Notes: a model not told the origin generated them from the letters alone. A stretch of DNA of 64,000 nt from Neocallimastix lanati (nom. inval.) (GCA_016946835.1 JACVTC010000181.1:27501-91500), one strand, 5' to 3'; numbered from the stretch's first letter, positions 14,301-27,250 are shown. A program made the numbers and translations.

Positions 14301-16401
14301 ATAATGATCTTTGGTTAGCTTATTTATTGAAATGATATTTTTGGTGACCTTTGGAACAAAATAAACGTCTTTTAATAGTATTTTGTTATTGTTAATGAAC
14401 CCTAGGAAATCTCCTTTATAAGTTGATTTAATAACTTTACCATTTGGTAACGCTATATTTTCAAAGCATTTTTCAATATTCACTAACAGGTTTGTTAAGT
14501 TAGTGATGTGTACTGATGAACCAGAATCAAGGATCCAGGAAGATATATCATTATTATAAAGTTTGGGATTATTAGAATTCTTATGGATCATGTTGTGCTC
14601 TTGGCATGTTTGTGACACATCCTACGAAGATGCCATCCTCAGAATTGTAATTCTTCGAGAAGTCGTCTGAGTGAGCAGTATGATTATCCTGATTCTTAAC
14701 AAAGTTTATTTGTTTATTAATATTTTTGTTGTAACTTTTGTGCTTATTAAATTTTAATATAGGATTGCTATGATGTTTAGGTTTAATTTTGTTGTTCTTC
14801 TTATTAATATAAGATTTGCTATTTTTGTTTGTTCTATGACATTCTTTTGCGTAATGGCCGAATCTTCCACAATGATAACATTTTCCATTTCTGTATATCA
14901 TTGGTTTATTTTGGAGTTTACGGGGTTATCAGTTTTTGGTTGTTTAGCAGTTAGAAAAATAGGTTTGGGTTCAACTTCAAATTTCACAGATTCTTTCATG
15001 TTTGATAATACGATGTCAGGTAATACGTTTTTTATGTATTCACATAGTTTTTCCCAATCATTTTTATATTGAAACACATTTATGAAACTCAAGTTTTCTG
15101 GTAATGCTCTATTCAATATGCCTGCCTTTGTGGTTGGTTCAATATCATGGTCAAGATTTTCTAATTCATCGATAGCATTTTGGAGATTGCGATGAATATA
15201 TTGATATCCTGTTCTTCATCGTATTTTAGTGAGTTTATTTTATTTTTAATTTCGAGTTTTCTTCTTTCGGCATTTCTTACAAATGATTTTTCTAAGGTTA
15301 CTCACATTTGATGGGCAGTTTTCCCTTGACCAGCAATGATTTTTCTGGTTTTCTCTCCCAGACTGTTAATGATGATCCATTTTACGATAACATCATTTTT
15401 GATATCTAGGAAGTTTGTGTCCTTGTCATAGACCAGACTGTTGTCAAATTTATCGTCAATATAGTCATCTAAATCATCTTTTATGTTCCTTTTTCTTAGT
15501 TATTTTACTTTTTCTTTTAGGACGTAGTTTTCGAGATTGTTTATCATTAAAATATAAAGGTTATTCGTTCTCCATCTTGAATAGTTATCGCTGGAGAGTT
15601 CGATTATCCAATTGAAGTTTTCTGAATAACTAAAAGTGATGTTTCTTGTTGGAGATTGTTCGGGCTCGTTTATAATAATTGGTTGATTATTACTTTGTTG
15701 TCTTGTCATTTTTTAAAAAATTTCTTTTTTTTTAATTTTCAAAAATTTAGATTAAAAATGATGATTATAAGATTATTATTATTATTATTATTATTTTTTT
15801 TTATTTTTTTATATTTTATTTATTTTTGTGGTAATCTCCTTAAAAATAATGTAGAAGTGGCTTATATATTGTTAATACTGATGATCATTATTAATTATAT
15901 TGCTCATATAAATTTAATATATTTTTGAAGATCTTGAATGATTTAATTTTATTGATCATTTAATAAATATAAAAATATTTTGTTGTTTGAATTTTTTTAT
16001 TGGATTAACCCTTGATTTTGATGAGATTTAAATTTTATTTATCTTAATTTATGGATTTATATTAAATGGTTGATTGGTCAAAGTAATTACATATTAAGGA
16101 TAGCATTGAAAGTAAATTTTATTGATTTTATGGTAAATATAAAAAATTTATTTTATGATTTAATTTTTTTATTGGATTGACACTTAACTGATTTTGATGA
16201 GATTTAAATTTTATTTATCTTAATTTATGGATTTATATTGAATAGTTGATTTTTATAATAATTAATGATTTAATTCTCCATTTAATATAATCTATTTGTA
16301 TTTATTTTAGTTGGTTATGGTGACATTTTTTTTATGTAATAGTTCATTATATTGATAATATTCAGCTTTTGTTTTAATAAACTTCGCTAATGATATTTCA
16401 A

Positions 16402-16438
<37 letters not shown>

Positions 16439-16562
16439 CTCTCTAGCGGTATTCAGCATTAATTTAATGAGTTTCACTGATAATATTCAGCTTTTATTTT
16501 AATGAATTCAGCTGACAATATTCAGCTTTTATTTTAATGTAAAGTCACTGAGACTCTTAATC

Positions 16563-16711
16563 TATTAAAGTTATTTTTATTAATATTTTTATTAAGTTAT
16601 AATTTTATTTTAGTGATTACATGAATTATTTATATAAAAATATTAAGAATATTTTTGGATGATTATAAACATTATTAACAAGTTTTCACATACTAATTTT
16701 GACATGTGACA
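16563..16711 (-). repeat. 5' LTR of element A
   Basis: 149 bp, about 97 percent identical to the copy at 11177. The 14-base primer-binding site abuts it at 16549-16562. Confidence 0.85.
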
Positions 16712-16716
16712 ATATT

Positions 16717-17039
16717 AATAAATTATAACTAAACCTATTTAATTTGAAATGGATAATCTTTTGTTAGTTTTTTTTTTTTTTTTTTTTTTTTTATGCCTTC
16801 AACTTCTTATATTTTTACATTAAAAATTATTCAATATGAACTTCTATTCACATTGAATGATTCAACAAGAAATTTATAATTTTTAATTTAGGAAATGATT
16901 TAAAATAATAAATGTATATTATAATATATACATTTATTTTAGAAATAAAAAAAAGAGTAATAAAATAAAATAAAATTGTATATTATTTTTATATATACAT
17001 TTTTAAATTAATTTAATGATGAAGCAAGATTTAATCGTC

Positions 17040-17087
<48 letters not shown>

Positions 17088-17169
17088 AAAACAATAAATT
17101 CTTATCTTTATTTACATGTAATAATTTAAGCAATTTTTTTTTTTAGTTAATTGCTTTTATTAATATTTG
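16717..17169. repeat. ANK-unit 3' flank, continuation
   Basis: Continues the flank split by element A: AACTAAACCTATTTAATTTG, then the TTCAACTTCTTATATTTTTA segment. The part at 16.91-17.09 kb, with ATTTAATGATGAAGCAAGAT, is closely matched at 51.95-52.11 kb next to the ANK5 gene. A run of about 38 A lies near 17047-17084. No gene. Confidence 0.7.
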
Positions 17170-20054
17170 TAATATCTGTAATAATATCCTCTTGAATATT
17201 GATTTCTACCATTATTTCTAATTTTAAATACTTATAAAAATTCGTCATATGCTTTATATTCATCTTCTCCACGATTCAACAAGAATCTTATAAAATATTT
17301 ATTTCTACTTCTACAAGCGTTATGTAATGGTGTTTTCCCTTTTCGATTTTCTTTATTTATATCTTCTTCATATTCCACCAATTATTCTACTAAATCTTTA
17401 TTTCCACTTTCACATGCATCAAATAATGGTGTTTCACCATTATGATTTTCTTTATTTGTATCTGCTCCATTTTCCACCGAGTATTCTACTAAATCTTTAT
17501 TTCCACTTCTACATGCAATAAATAATGGTGTTTCACCATCATTATTTTCTTTATTTATATCTGCTTCATGTTCAACCAAGTATTCTACTAAATCTTTATT
17601 TCCACTTTTACATGCAATAAACAATACAGTTTCATCATTCAAATATTCTTTATTTATATCTGCTCCATGTTCCACCAAATATTCTACTAAATCTTCATTT
17701 TCATTTTCACATGCAATAAATAATGGTGTTTCACCATTATTATTTTCTTTATTTATATCTGCTTCATGTTCCACCAAATATTCTACTAAATCTTCATTTT
17801 CATTTTCACATGCAATAAATAATGGTGTTTCACCATCATTATTTTCTTTATTTATATCTGCTTCATGTTCCACCAAATATTCTACTAAATCTCCATTTTC
17901 ATTTTCACATGCAATAAATAATGGTGTTTCACCATTATTATTTTCTTTATTTATATCTGCTTCATGTTCCACCAAATATTCTACTAAATCTTCATTTTCA
18001 TTTTCACATGCAATAAATAATGGTGTTTCACCATCATTATTTTCTTTATTTATATCTGCTTCATGTTCAACCAAGTATTCTACTAAATCTTTATTTCCAC
18101 TTTTACATGCAATAAACAATACAGTTTCATCATTCAAATATTCTTTATTTATATCTGCTCCATGTTCCACCAAATATTCTACTAAATCTTCATTTTCATT
18201 TTCACATGCAATAAATAATGGTGTTTCACCATCATTATTTTCTTTATTTATATCTGCTTCATGTTCCACCAAATATTCTACTAAATCTTCATTTTCATTT
18301 TCACATGCATCAAATAATGGTGTTTCACCATTATGATTATCTTTATTTGTATCTGCTCCATGCTCCATTAAGTATTCTACTAAATCTTTATTTCCACTTC
18401 TACATGCAATAAATAATACTGTTTCACCATCATTATTTTCTTTATTTATATCTGCTTCATGTTCAACCAAGTATTCTTCTAAATCTTTATTTCCACTTTT
18501 ACATGCAATAAACAATACAGTTTCATCATTCAAATATTCTTTATTTATATCTGCTCCATGTTCCACCAAATGTTCTACTAAATCTTCATTTTCATTTTCA
18601 CATGCAATAAATAATGGTGTTTTACCATCATTATTTTCTTTATTTATATCTGCTCCATGCTCCATTAAGTATTCTACTAAATCTTTATTTCCACTTTCAC
18701 ATGCATCAAATAATGGTGTTTCACCATTATGATTATCTTTATTTGTATCTGCTCCATGCTCCATTAAGTATTCTACTAAATCTTTATTTCCACTTCTACA
18801 TGCAATAAATAATACTGTTTCACCATCATTATTTTCTTTATTTATATCTGCTTCATGTTCAACCAAGTATTCTTCTAAATCTTTATTTCCACTTTTACAT
18901 GCAATAAACAATACAGTTTCATCATTCAAATATTCTTTATTTATATCTGCTCCATGTTCCACCAAATGTTCTACTAAATCTTCATTTTCATTTTCACATG
19001 CAATAAATAATGGTGTTTCACCATTATTATTTTCTTTATTTATATCTGCTTCATGTTCCACCAAATATTCTACTAAATCTTCATTTTCATTTTCACATGC
19101 AATAAATAATGGTGTTTCACCATCATTATTTTCTTTATTTATATCTGCTTCATGTTCCACCAAATATTCTACTAAATCTCCATTTTCATTTTCACATGCA
19201 ATAAATAATGGTGTTTCACCATTATTATTTTCTTTATTTATATCTGCTTCATGTTCCACCAAATATTCTACTAAATCTTCATTTTCATTTTCACATGCAA
19301 TAAATAATGGTGTTTCACCATTATTATTTTCTTTATTTATATCTGCTTCATGTTCAACCAAGTATTCTACTAAATCTTCATTTTCATTTTCACATGCAAT
19401 AAATAATGGTGTTTCACCTCTCCAATTTTCTTTATTTATATCTGCTCCATGTTCCACCAAGTATTCTACTAAATTTTTATTTCCCCTACTAGTTGCTCTA
19501 AATAATACTGTTTCACCATCATTATTTTCTTTATTTATATCTGCTCCATGTTCCACCAAATATTCTACTAAATCTTCATTTTCATTTTCACATGCAATAA
19601 ATAATGGTGTTTCACCATTATTATTTTCTTTATTTATATCTGCTTCATGTTCAACCAAGTATTCTACTAAATCTTTATTTCCAATTCTACATGCAATAAA
19701 TAATTCGGTTTCACTTCTCCAATTTTCTTTATTTATATCTGCTCCATGCTCCATTAAGTATTCTACTAAATCTTTATTTCCAATTCTATATGCAATAAAT
19801 AATGGTGTTTCACCATAATTATTTTCTTTATTTATATCTGCTTCATGTTCCACCAAATATTCTACTAAATCTCCATTTTCATTTTCACATGCAATAAATA
19901 ATGGTGTTTCACCATTATTATTTTCTTTATTTATATCTGCTTCATGTTCAACCAAGTATTCTACTAAATCTTTATTTCCACTTTTACATGCAATAAACAA
20001 TACAGTTTCATCATTCAAATATTCTTTATTTATATCTTCTTCATATTCCACCAA
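17170..20054 (-). pseudogene. ankyrin-repeat array downstream of the ANK2 stop
   Basis: In-frame continuation of ANK2 beyond its stop: 890 codons open from 20054 to a second stop at 17382-17384, then one or two further repeats and a tail (LLNRGEDEYKAYDEFL, stop near 17236). The open part contains about 27 ankyrin repeats of 33 residues and begins with TTG, not ATG, so it is unlikely to be an independent gene. The two stops are 2,673 bp apart, exactly 27 x 99 bp, and lie in the same sequence context (GNKDLVE, stop, LVEYEEDINKE). Repeats are strongly homogenised, with only a few variants (ACENENED, ACKSGNKD, ACRSGNKD) and a 396-bp higher-order unit visible around 18.2-18.9 kb. Translation of this part would need stop read-through. 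Confidence 0.75.
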
Positions 20055-21128
20055 TTATTCTACTAAATCTTTATTTCCACTTTCACATGCATCAAATAAT
20101 GGTGTTTCACCATTATGATTTTCTTTATTTGTATCTGCTCCATTTTCCACCGAGTATTCTACTAAATCTTTATTTCCACTTCTACATGCAATAAATAATG
20201 GTGTTTCACCATCATTATTTTCTTTATTTATATCTGCTTCATGTTCAACCAAGTATTCTACTAAATCTTTATTTCCACTTTTACATGCAATAAACAATAC
20301 AGTTTCATCATTCAAATATTCTTTATTTATATCTGCTCCATGTTCCACCAAATATTCTACTAAATCTTCATTTTCATTTTCACATGCAATAAATAATGGT
20401 GTTTCACCTCTCCAATTTTCTTTATTTATATCTGCTCCATGTTCCACCAAGTATTCTACTAAATCTTTATTTCCACTTCTACATGCAATAAACAATACTG
20501 TTTCACCATTTCGATTTTCTTTATTTATATCTGCTCCATGTTCCACCAAGTATTCTACTAAATCTTCATTTTCATTTTCACATGCCATAAATAATACAGT
20601 TTCATCATTCCTATATTTTTTATTTATATCTGCTCCATGTTTTACCAGGTATTTTACTAAATCTTTATTTCCATTTTTACATGCATAAAAAAATGGTTTT
20701 TCTTCAAACATATTATCTTTATTAATATCTATTCCATGTTCTACTAAATAATATATTAGAGTTTTATTCATATTTATAATTTTAAAAGCATTATTACAAT
20801 TGTAACTATAATAATAACTACGTTCTATTATTATTTTATATTCTTTATTAGAGATTTTTTGATTTAATTCCTTAACAGAAGTTAAAATTTTATTTCTATA
20901 TTGATAAATTAATTGTTTAATAAATTCATTATCATAGAACTTTGAATTATCAAAAATAATTTTTAATAACTCCATTTCATTCTCCTTAATTAATAATTTT
21001 ATTAAAGAAGAAGATATATATAAATCATTGTGATTATCATTTATTAGACTCTTTAATCTTTCAGGTGTAAGTTTTTTTTCAATATATTTTTCCAATATTT
21101 TATCTTTCTCTCTTATACTGTTTTTCAT
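20055..21128 (-). CDS. ankyrin-repeat protein, 357 aa (ANK2, N-terminal part)
   Basis: Starts at ATG 21126-21128 in an A-rich context with the family N-terminus MKNSIREKDKILEKYIEKKL. The cap of about 125 residues has no ankyrin signature and is shared by all full-length members here. About eight ankyrin repeats follow, the first (YLVEHGIDINKDN) imperfect. The frame ends at TAA 20055-20057 in the middle of a repeat, so the product is short compared with the rest of the array behind it. No signal peptide or membrane segment, so a cytosolic protein-binding scaffold is likely; the partner is unknown. A TATA-like element lies about 225 bp upstream. It could be expressed as a truncated protein or be a recent pseudogene. 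Confidence 0.7.
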   Translation of the reverse strand: MKNSIREKDKILEKYIEKKLTPERLKSLINDNHNDLYISSSLIKLLIKENEMELLKIIFDNSKFYDNEFIKQLIYQYRNKILTSVKELNQKISNKEYKIIIERSYYYSYNCNNAFKIINMNKTLIYYLVEHGIDINKDNMFEEKPFFYACKNGNKDLVKYLVKHGADINKKYRNDETVLFMACENENEDLVEYLVEHGADINKENRNGETVLFIACRSGNKDLVEYLVEHGADINKENWRGETPLFIACENENEDLVEYLVEHGADINKEYLNDETVLFIACKSGNKDLVEYLVEHEADINKENNDGETPLFIACRSGNKDLVEYSVENGADTNKENHNGETPLFDACESGNKDLVE

Positions 21129-21353
21129 TTTTTTTTTTTATTTGCTACTATGCTTTTTTTTTTTTTTTTTTATTAATATCTTATTATTATTATTTTTTAT
21201 TTTCTTATTAAATAAAAATATGTATAAAAATATTTTTTATAAATATATTTTAAATATTTTTATAATATATAAATATAATAAAATTATATAATAAAATTAA
21301 AAATAATAAAAAAGATAATAATAAAAAAAAAAGAAAAAATAAAAAGAAAAAAA

Positions 21354-21374
21354 GGTGACCTTTATATAGACTGA
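21354..21374 (-). promoter_or_regulatory. TATA-like conserved element upstream of ANK2
   Basis: On the minus strand this reads ATCAGTCTATATAAAGGTCA with CC after it, about 225 bp upstream of the ANK2 start. TATATAAA is a good TATA box. It is shared with ANK1, ANK3, ANK4 and ANK5. Confidence 0.55.
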
Positions 21375-21457
21375 TAATTTAAAAAAAAAAAATAAAATAA
21401 ATAAAAAAAAAAATAATAAAAAAAAATTTTATTAATTTTAAAAATGAAGTAAATTAA

Positions 21458-21725
21458 TGTTAAAGTTTAACATAATATTTAAACTTTTGTACATTAAAGT
21501 ATTATAAATATTTATAATATTTGATTAATGCTAAAGTTCAACATAATATTTAAACTTTTGTACATTAAAGTATTATAAATATTTATAATATTTGATTAAG
21601 TAATAATTTGTATGTAAAATATAAAAAGAAATTTTTTTTATGAAATTAATATTTTGAGTCTTTTAAATACTTTATTAAATTATATAAATTAATAAATAAT
21701 CATATCTTATATTGACTCCTTAACA
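21458..21725 (+). repeat. 5' LTR of element B with partial tandem copy
   Basis: TGTTAAAGTTTAACATAATA starts the 71-bp partial copy; TGCTAAAGTTCAACATAATA starts the fuller LTR at 21529. The LTR ends in CCTTAACA. Confidence 0.8.
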
Positions 21726-24098
21726 GATTAAGAGTCTCATATATCAAGAAACCTGTTATTAATTTTAATTTTTAAAACGTTTTAATGATTTTAATGACTT
21801 TATAATATAATTAATTATTTTTTATATTAATGTTCCAAGGAATGATTAAAAGAAAGAATAACAATAATAATCATATTGAAGAGAGTTCGAGTTCATCGAA
21901 TCCAACTGATAATAAGGACGATGAATCGATTTCTTCATATGAAGATGATGAATCCAATGATAAATGGATTATCATAAATAAGTATTATGGAAATATAACT
22001 AAATCTGTTTTTGAAATTAAAGACTTCGTATTTAATAAATAAAATTTCTTAGATTGGTATGAGCCTTTAAATAGACATCTCATTGTCAATGATTTAGATA
22101 TTTATATTGAAAAAGAAATCCAATATTCAAATATGAACAGATGTCAAATAAAATCGGACAATGCGGTTCAATCTATCATAATAAATAGTTTAGAAAAATC
22201 AAACCAAGAATATTTACGAGGATGTAAAACTGTTTATAGTATGATTGATTGATTAAAAAACCGTTTCTATCAATCTGGTCAAACACTATTAAATATTCTT
22301 GAATATAAAATTATTAATCTTAAGTTAATAAATAATGACTATATTCAATATATTAATGAATTAAACGATCTTTTCGAACAACATAAATTTGAGTCTAATA
22401 AACAAAAAAAAAAAACCTTTTGATGAGGAAACTAAACTTTCATTTGCAATAAATGAATTAGATAGAATTGGTATAAATTCACAACCAATTTATAGTTATA
22501 AAACTTTTGATGATTTTATTAAAGAATTAAATAAAAGGCATGACTTTTTTGAAAAAGCCGAAATAAGAACAATGATAAATCTAATAATGATAACAATAAT
22601 TTTTTTGAAAATAATAATGAAAATGAAGATGAAATATACATTGATTTTACGGGAAGTATTTCAGTAATTCAAAATTGTAAATATACAACAATAAATAATA
22701 ATAATAATTCCACACATTGGATTATTGATAGTGGTACTGGTATCAACTTAACTAATAACATCAATAATTCAAACAATATAAATAAAGTAAATAATAAAAA
22801 ATATCATTTATCTAAATAGTGATTTAGACAAGGTCGAAAATGTAGGTACTTACAATGGTAAATTTAAAAATAAAGATTTTATATTATCAAATGTTTATTA
22901 CGCGTCAAATATTAAAAACAATTTAATTTCCACTCATTCAATATTAAAAAATAGATGCAAAACGCGTAAATAACAAAGACCGTTTACAAATATACAAAAA
23001 TAATAAGTTAATTGCAAATATTTTTGCGAATGATGAAAATTTATTCGTGTTTGATACAATACCTTCAAATAATACTATTTCTAAGAATTATGTTTTCAGC
23101 GTTAATACAAACTTGTGGCATGCTCGTTTGGGATACTTTTATAATAATGATATCAAAGATTTTGTCATTGAGTATACTAAACATCATAATGAATACAAAT
23201 TGTCGCCAATGCAAAATCACTAAATTAAAGAGAAAACCATTTTACTCTTCCCCTAATAATGCTTCAAAACCTATGGAACTAGTTCATTCTGATATAGTTG
23301 GAAAATTGGAAACATCATATAATGATTTTCAATTATTATGATACTTTTTTTGATGATTTCTCTAGAAAAATTTGGGTCTACCTTATCAAGAATAAATCAG
23401 ATGTTCCTAACATATTTATTAAATTTCATAAATTTATTTCCAATACTACTTCATATAAAATTATAAATTTCAAATCTGACAATGGTACTGAGTATATCAA
23501 CAAAACTTTAACTACCTATTTAGAAAATTTTGGCATTAATTTTATTCATTCAGTTCCTGGTTACCCACAACAACATGGTCGTGCTGAACGCTTAAATCAA
23601 ACACTTTAATCGTTGCGCGTCTACTCTATTAAACTCTGCTAAGCTACCCTACAAGTTTTGGGATTCCGCTATTCTTTGTGCTGCTTACCTCTGTAACTTG
23701 AATCCACATCAGAGTATTAATGATAAAATTCCAAATGAATTATTTTTCAATAAATCATTTGATATTTCTCACCTTAAAGTTTTTGGATGTAAAGCATTTT
23801 TCTATAACAATCACAAAACGAATAAATTTGACAATAACTCTAAACCTGGTATATTTTTAGGAAATGCATCTGACTCTCTTGGCTACAAAAATTTTAGATA
23901 TTTCTACTAACTCTATAGTTACTTCAAGAGATGTTTATTTTATGGAAGATATGCCTGGAACTATAAATACTACATTCTTTTGTGACAAATATATTGATTC
24001 TATTATTAATTTTAAGGATTCTTTAATTGAGGGGGAAAGTATTAATGATAATAATAATATTTATTCACAATTAAATAATCCTTTAAATAATAATAATG

Positions 24099-24193
<95 letters not shown>

Positions 24194-26054
24194 TATGATA
24201 ATAACAACGATATTTATAATAATGATATTAATAATAATTATGATAATTACAAAGATATTTATAATAATGACAATAATAATAATAGTAATAAAATTATTAA
24301 TAATAATAATGAAACTAAAATAGAAGAAAATGAATATGATAGTGAATCTAATAATAAATATTTAAATGAAAGAAAACTTAAATATATAAACAAGAAAAGA
24401 TCACATAGCAATAATTCAGATGATTCAGATGAAGAAAATTTAACTTCCAGAAAAGAAAAATTACAATCAGAAAGTAATAAAAGATTTAAAATTTTAAATA
24501 TTAAAACAAATATCCCAACAACGTATCAACAAGCTATTAATTCACCAGAAAGTGAAGAATGGAAAGAAGCAATAGATGACGAATTAAAAAAATATGTACG
24601 ACAACAATGTTATGAAAGTGGTAAAAAACATAACAGCTGACGCAAACATAATTGGTACTAAATGGGTCTTTGCCGAAAAGGATAAAAAGAAGAAAAAGGC
24701 AAGATTAGTGGCTCTTGGTTGTCAGAAAGTTGCTGGAGAAGACTTTATAGAAACATACTCCCCAACAGTCCAAGCAGATAGTCTAAGACTTACGGTCGCT
24801 ATTGCATCAAAGTTCAACTGGGATTTGAAACAATTGGATATAAAAGCTGCTTACTTGAATGCAGATTTGGAAGAAAAGACTTATACAAAGATTCCTTATG
24901 GTGATAAAAATTTTAATACTAATAAATTCTGGCTACTTAAAAAAGCTCTTTATGGTTTAAAACAGGCTGGAAGAATGTGGTATAATGAAATATCACATTA
25001 CTTAGTAAGTATAGGTTTTAGAAAATACAAAACTGACAAATGTCTCTTTGGGAAATATAATAAAAATAATAAATTAACATGTTTACTAACATTATATGTA
25101 GATGATATTTTAATAACAGGAATTAAAAATGAAATAAACTATACAGTAAACAAATTAAAAGATAAATATAAAATTTCTAAAGATTCTAATGCAACTAAAA
25201 TAATAAGTATAAATATTTATAAAACAAGTGATGGTTATAAAATAAATCAGATAGATTATATTAATAAAATAATAGAAAAATATAATATGAAGAAAACAAA
25301 ACAAATAAAAACACCATGCAGGAAAATTACAAAATATGAAAGAAATAATTCAAATTTAATAGATCCAAAAGAATATAAATCTTTACTTGGTGCGTTACTA
25401 TATATCGCTGTAAAGTCAAGGCCTGATATAATGTTTTCTGTAAGTGAATCCTCAAGAATATGTGAAAATCCAACAGAAGCTGATTATAAAAATTTAATGA
25501 GCATCTTACAATATTTAAATGGTACAAAAAATAAATTTATACATTATAATAAAAATAATAAATTTATCGGATACTCAGATTCAGATTTTGCTAACGATGA
25601 AAAGACGAGAAGATCTACAAGTGGATATATATTTTTACTTGGAAAAAGCCCTATTTCATGGAAATCTCAGTTACAGAAAAACGTAACTTTATCTACTGCT
25701 GAAGCTGAATTTGTTAGTTTAACTGAATGTACTAAACAAGCTTTATGGTTCAAAAATTTATTTAAAGAAATATTTAATTAAGATATAAAATTTAAAATTA
25801 TGGTAGATAATAAAGCATGCATTGCAATTGCTCAAGATACAAATTCTAATGGAAGATGTAAGCATATAAACTTAAGATATAAATTTATTCAAGAAGAAAT
25901 TATGAAAAATGAAATTGAATTAGAATACATTAATATTGAAAACATGTTAGCTGATCCATTAACTAAAACTATCTCAGGAGTACAAATGACAAAATTTACA
26001 AATTTAATTTTCAAAGAATAATATTTCTTTAATTATATATAATTTATTTTTTAG

Positions 26055-26096
<42 letters not shown>

Positions 26097-26142
26097 TGTA
26101 TATAATAATTAAAATATTATATAATACTTAATGTAGGGGGAA

Positions 26143-26385
26143 TGTTAAAGTTCAACATAATATTTAAACTTTTGTACATTAAAGTATTATAAATATTTAT
26201 AATATTTGATTAAGTAATAATTTGTATGTAAAATATAAAAAGAAAATTTTTTTTATGAAATTAATATTTTGAGTCCTTTAAATACTTTATTAAATCATAT
26301 AAATTAATAAATAATAAATAAAATTTAATTAAATAATAATACATTTTGTTGTGTACACATCATATCTTATATTGACTCCTTAACA
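26143..26385 (+). repeat. 3' LTR of element B
   Basis: 243 bp, from TGTTAAAGTTCAACATAATA to CCTTAACA; it matches the left LTR apart from an extra internal stretch. Confidence 0.85.
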
Positions 26386-26924
26386 CAATCAACATATTAA
26401 AAAAAAAAAAAAAAAAAAAAAGACCTTTTAAATTTCTAATTATCTCTTTCTCTCTCTCTTTTCATTATCTTATTATTAAAGCTATATATATATATATATA
26501 AATAAAAGAAATATTAATAAATTTTAAATCTCTTTTTTAATTTTTTATTTTTATTTGATTTATTATTTAAATGTAAATGGATACATATATTTTTTAAAAA
26601 TTTTTAAATTTATAAATTAAACAATAGGTATCTATTTATAATAAAATATTTATATCATTTAAAAATAGGTATCTATTTATAATAAAATATTTATATCATT
26701 TAAAAAATATTTAATTTTTATTTTTACGATTATTACTAGAAATATTAATAGATAATAACTAAACCTATTTAATTTGAAATGAATAATCTTTTTTGTTATT
26801 TATTTTTTATGCCTTCAACTTCTTATATTTTTACATTTAAAATTATTCAATGTGAACAAAAGTTCCATAAATATATATCTTTAGTTATAAGTAATAAATT
26901 AAGGAATTTTTTTTTTTTTTAATT
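26386..26924. repeat. ANK-unit 3' flank module (copy 2, partial)
   Basis: Begins at the A tract and GACCTTTTAAAT part of the module and continues through CTCTCTCTCT, TTATTATTAAAGCTATAT, TACTAGAAATATTAATAGAT and AACTAAACCTATTTAATTTG to a T tract next to the ankyrin tail. A stretch ending in TAGGTATCTATTTATAATAA is tandemly doubled near 26625-26700. No gene. Confidence 0.7.
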
Positions 26925-27250
26925 GCTTTTATTAATAATCGTAATATTTGTGATAATATTTTCTCGAATATGGATATTTCCTAATATTTCTAAAATTATA
27001 TTCATGTTTGATATATGCTTTGCTTTTATCTGCTCCATGTTTCACCAATTATTCTACTAAATCGTTATCTCTACTTTTGCATGCATTAAATAATGTAGTG
27101 TTTTACCACTCTTATTTTCTTTATTTACATCTTCTCCATGTTCCACCAAGTATTTTACTAAATTTTTATTTCCACTTTCACATGAAATAAACAATACTGT
27201 TTCACCATTTTGATTTTTTTTTATTTATATCTGCTCCATTTTCCACCAAA
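26925..27250 (-). pseudogene. ankyrin-repeat gene fragment, C-terminal end only
   Basis: Read on the minus strand this gives two degraded ankyrin repeats (including ETVLFISCESGNKNLVKYL and HGEDVNKENKSGK) and the family tail with IRKYPYSRKYYHKYY. Small indels break the frame between the repeats. The 5' side stops abruptly at about 27250, where plus-strand GH5 cellulase sequence begins, so the rest of the gene was lost at that junction. Confidence 0.8.

Larger units (their letters stand above)
11177..16711 (-). mobile_element. Ty1/copia LTR retrotransposon fossil (element A)
   Basis: A 5.5-kb element bounded by two 149-bp LTRs and an ATATT target duplication (11172-11176 and 16712-16716). Parts in element order on the minus strand: 5' LTR; primer-binding site abutting it (16549-16562); a leader of about 0.8 kb with three copies of an AGCTTTTATTTTAATGAA phrase; gag (about 15.7-14.6 kb) with a zinc knuckle CYHCGRFGHYAKECH near 14.85 kb; aspartic protease DSGSS near 14.53 kb; integrase region (14.1-13.5 kb); reverse transcriptase with YVDDI near 12.3 kb; RNase H (11.9-11.4 kb); a polypurine tract GAGGGGGAG beside the 3' LTR. 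The integrase-before-RT order makes it Ty1/copia. It is broken in roughly ten places. The LTRs differ at about 4 of 149 positions by eye, so insertion was fairly recent. It sits inside an ankyrin-unit flank whose uninterrupted form is seen at 26.74 kb. Confidence 0.9.
21458..26385 (+). mobile_element. Ty1/copia LTR retrotransposon fossil (element B)
   Basis: A 4.9-kb element. The left LTR (21529-21725) is preceded by a 71-bp partial copy of its own start (21458-21528). The right LTR is 26143-26385, after a polypurine tract AGGGGGAA. The primer-binding site GATTAAGAGTCTCA abuts the left LTR (21726-21739). Parts in order: gag-like region (21.8-22.6 kb), protease DSGTG near 22.73 kb, pre-integrase and integrase (23.1-23.7 kb), an Asn-rich spacer from a long AAT tract (24.08-24.33 kb), reverse transcriptase with YVDDI near 25.1 kb, and RNase H (25.57-26.02 kb). 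It is broken in roughly ten places. The LTRs differ in length, and no clear target duplication is seen. It appears more decayed than element C, which shares its domain order and PBS. Confidence 0.9.
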
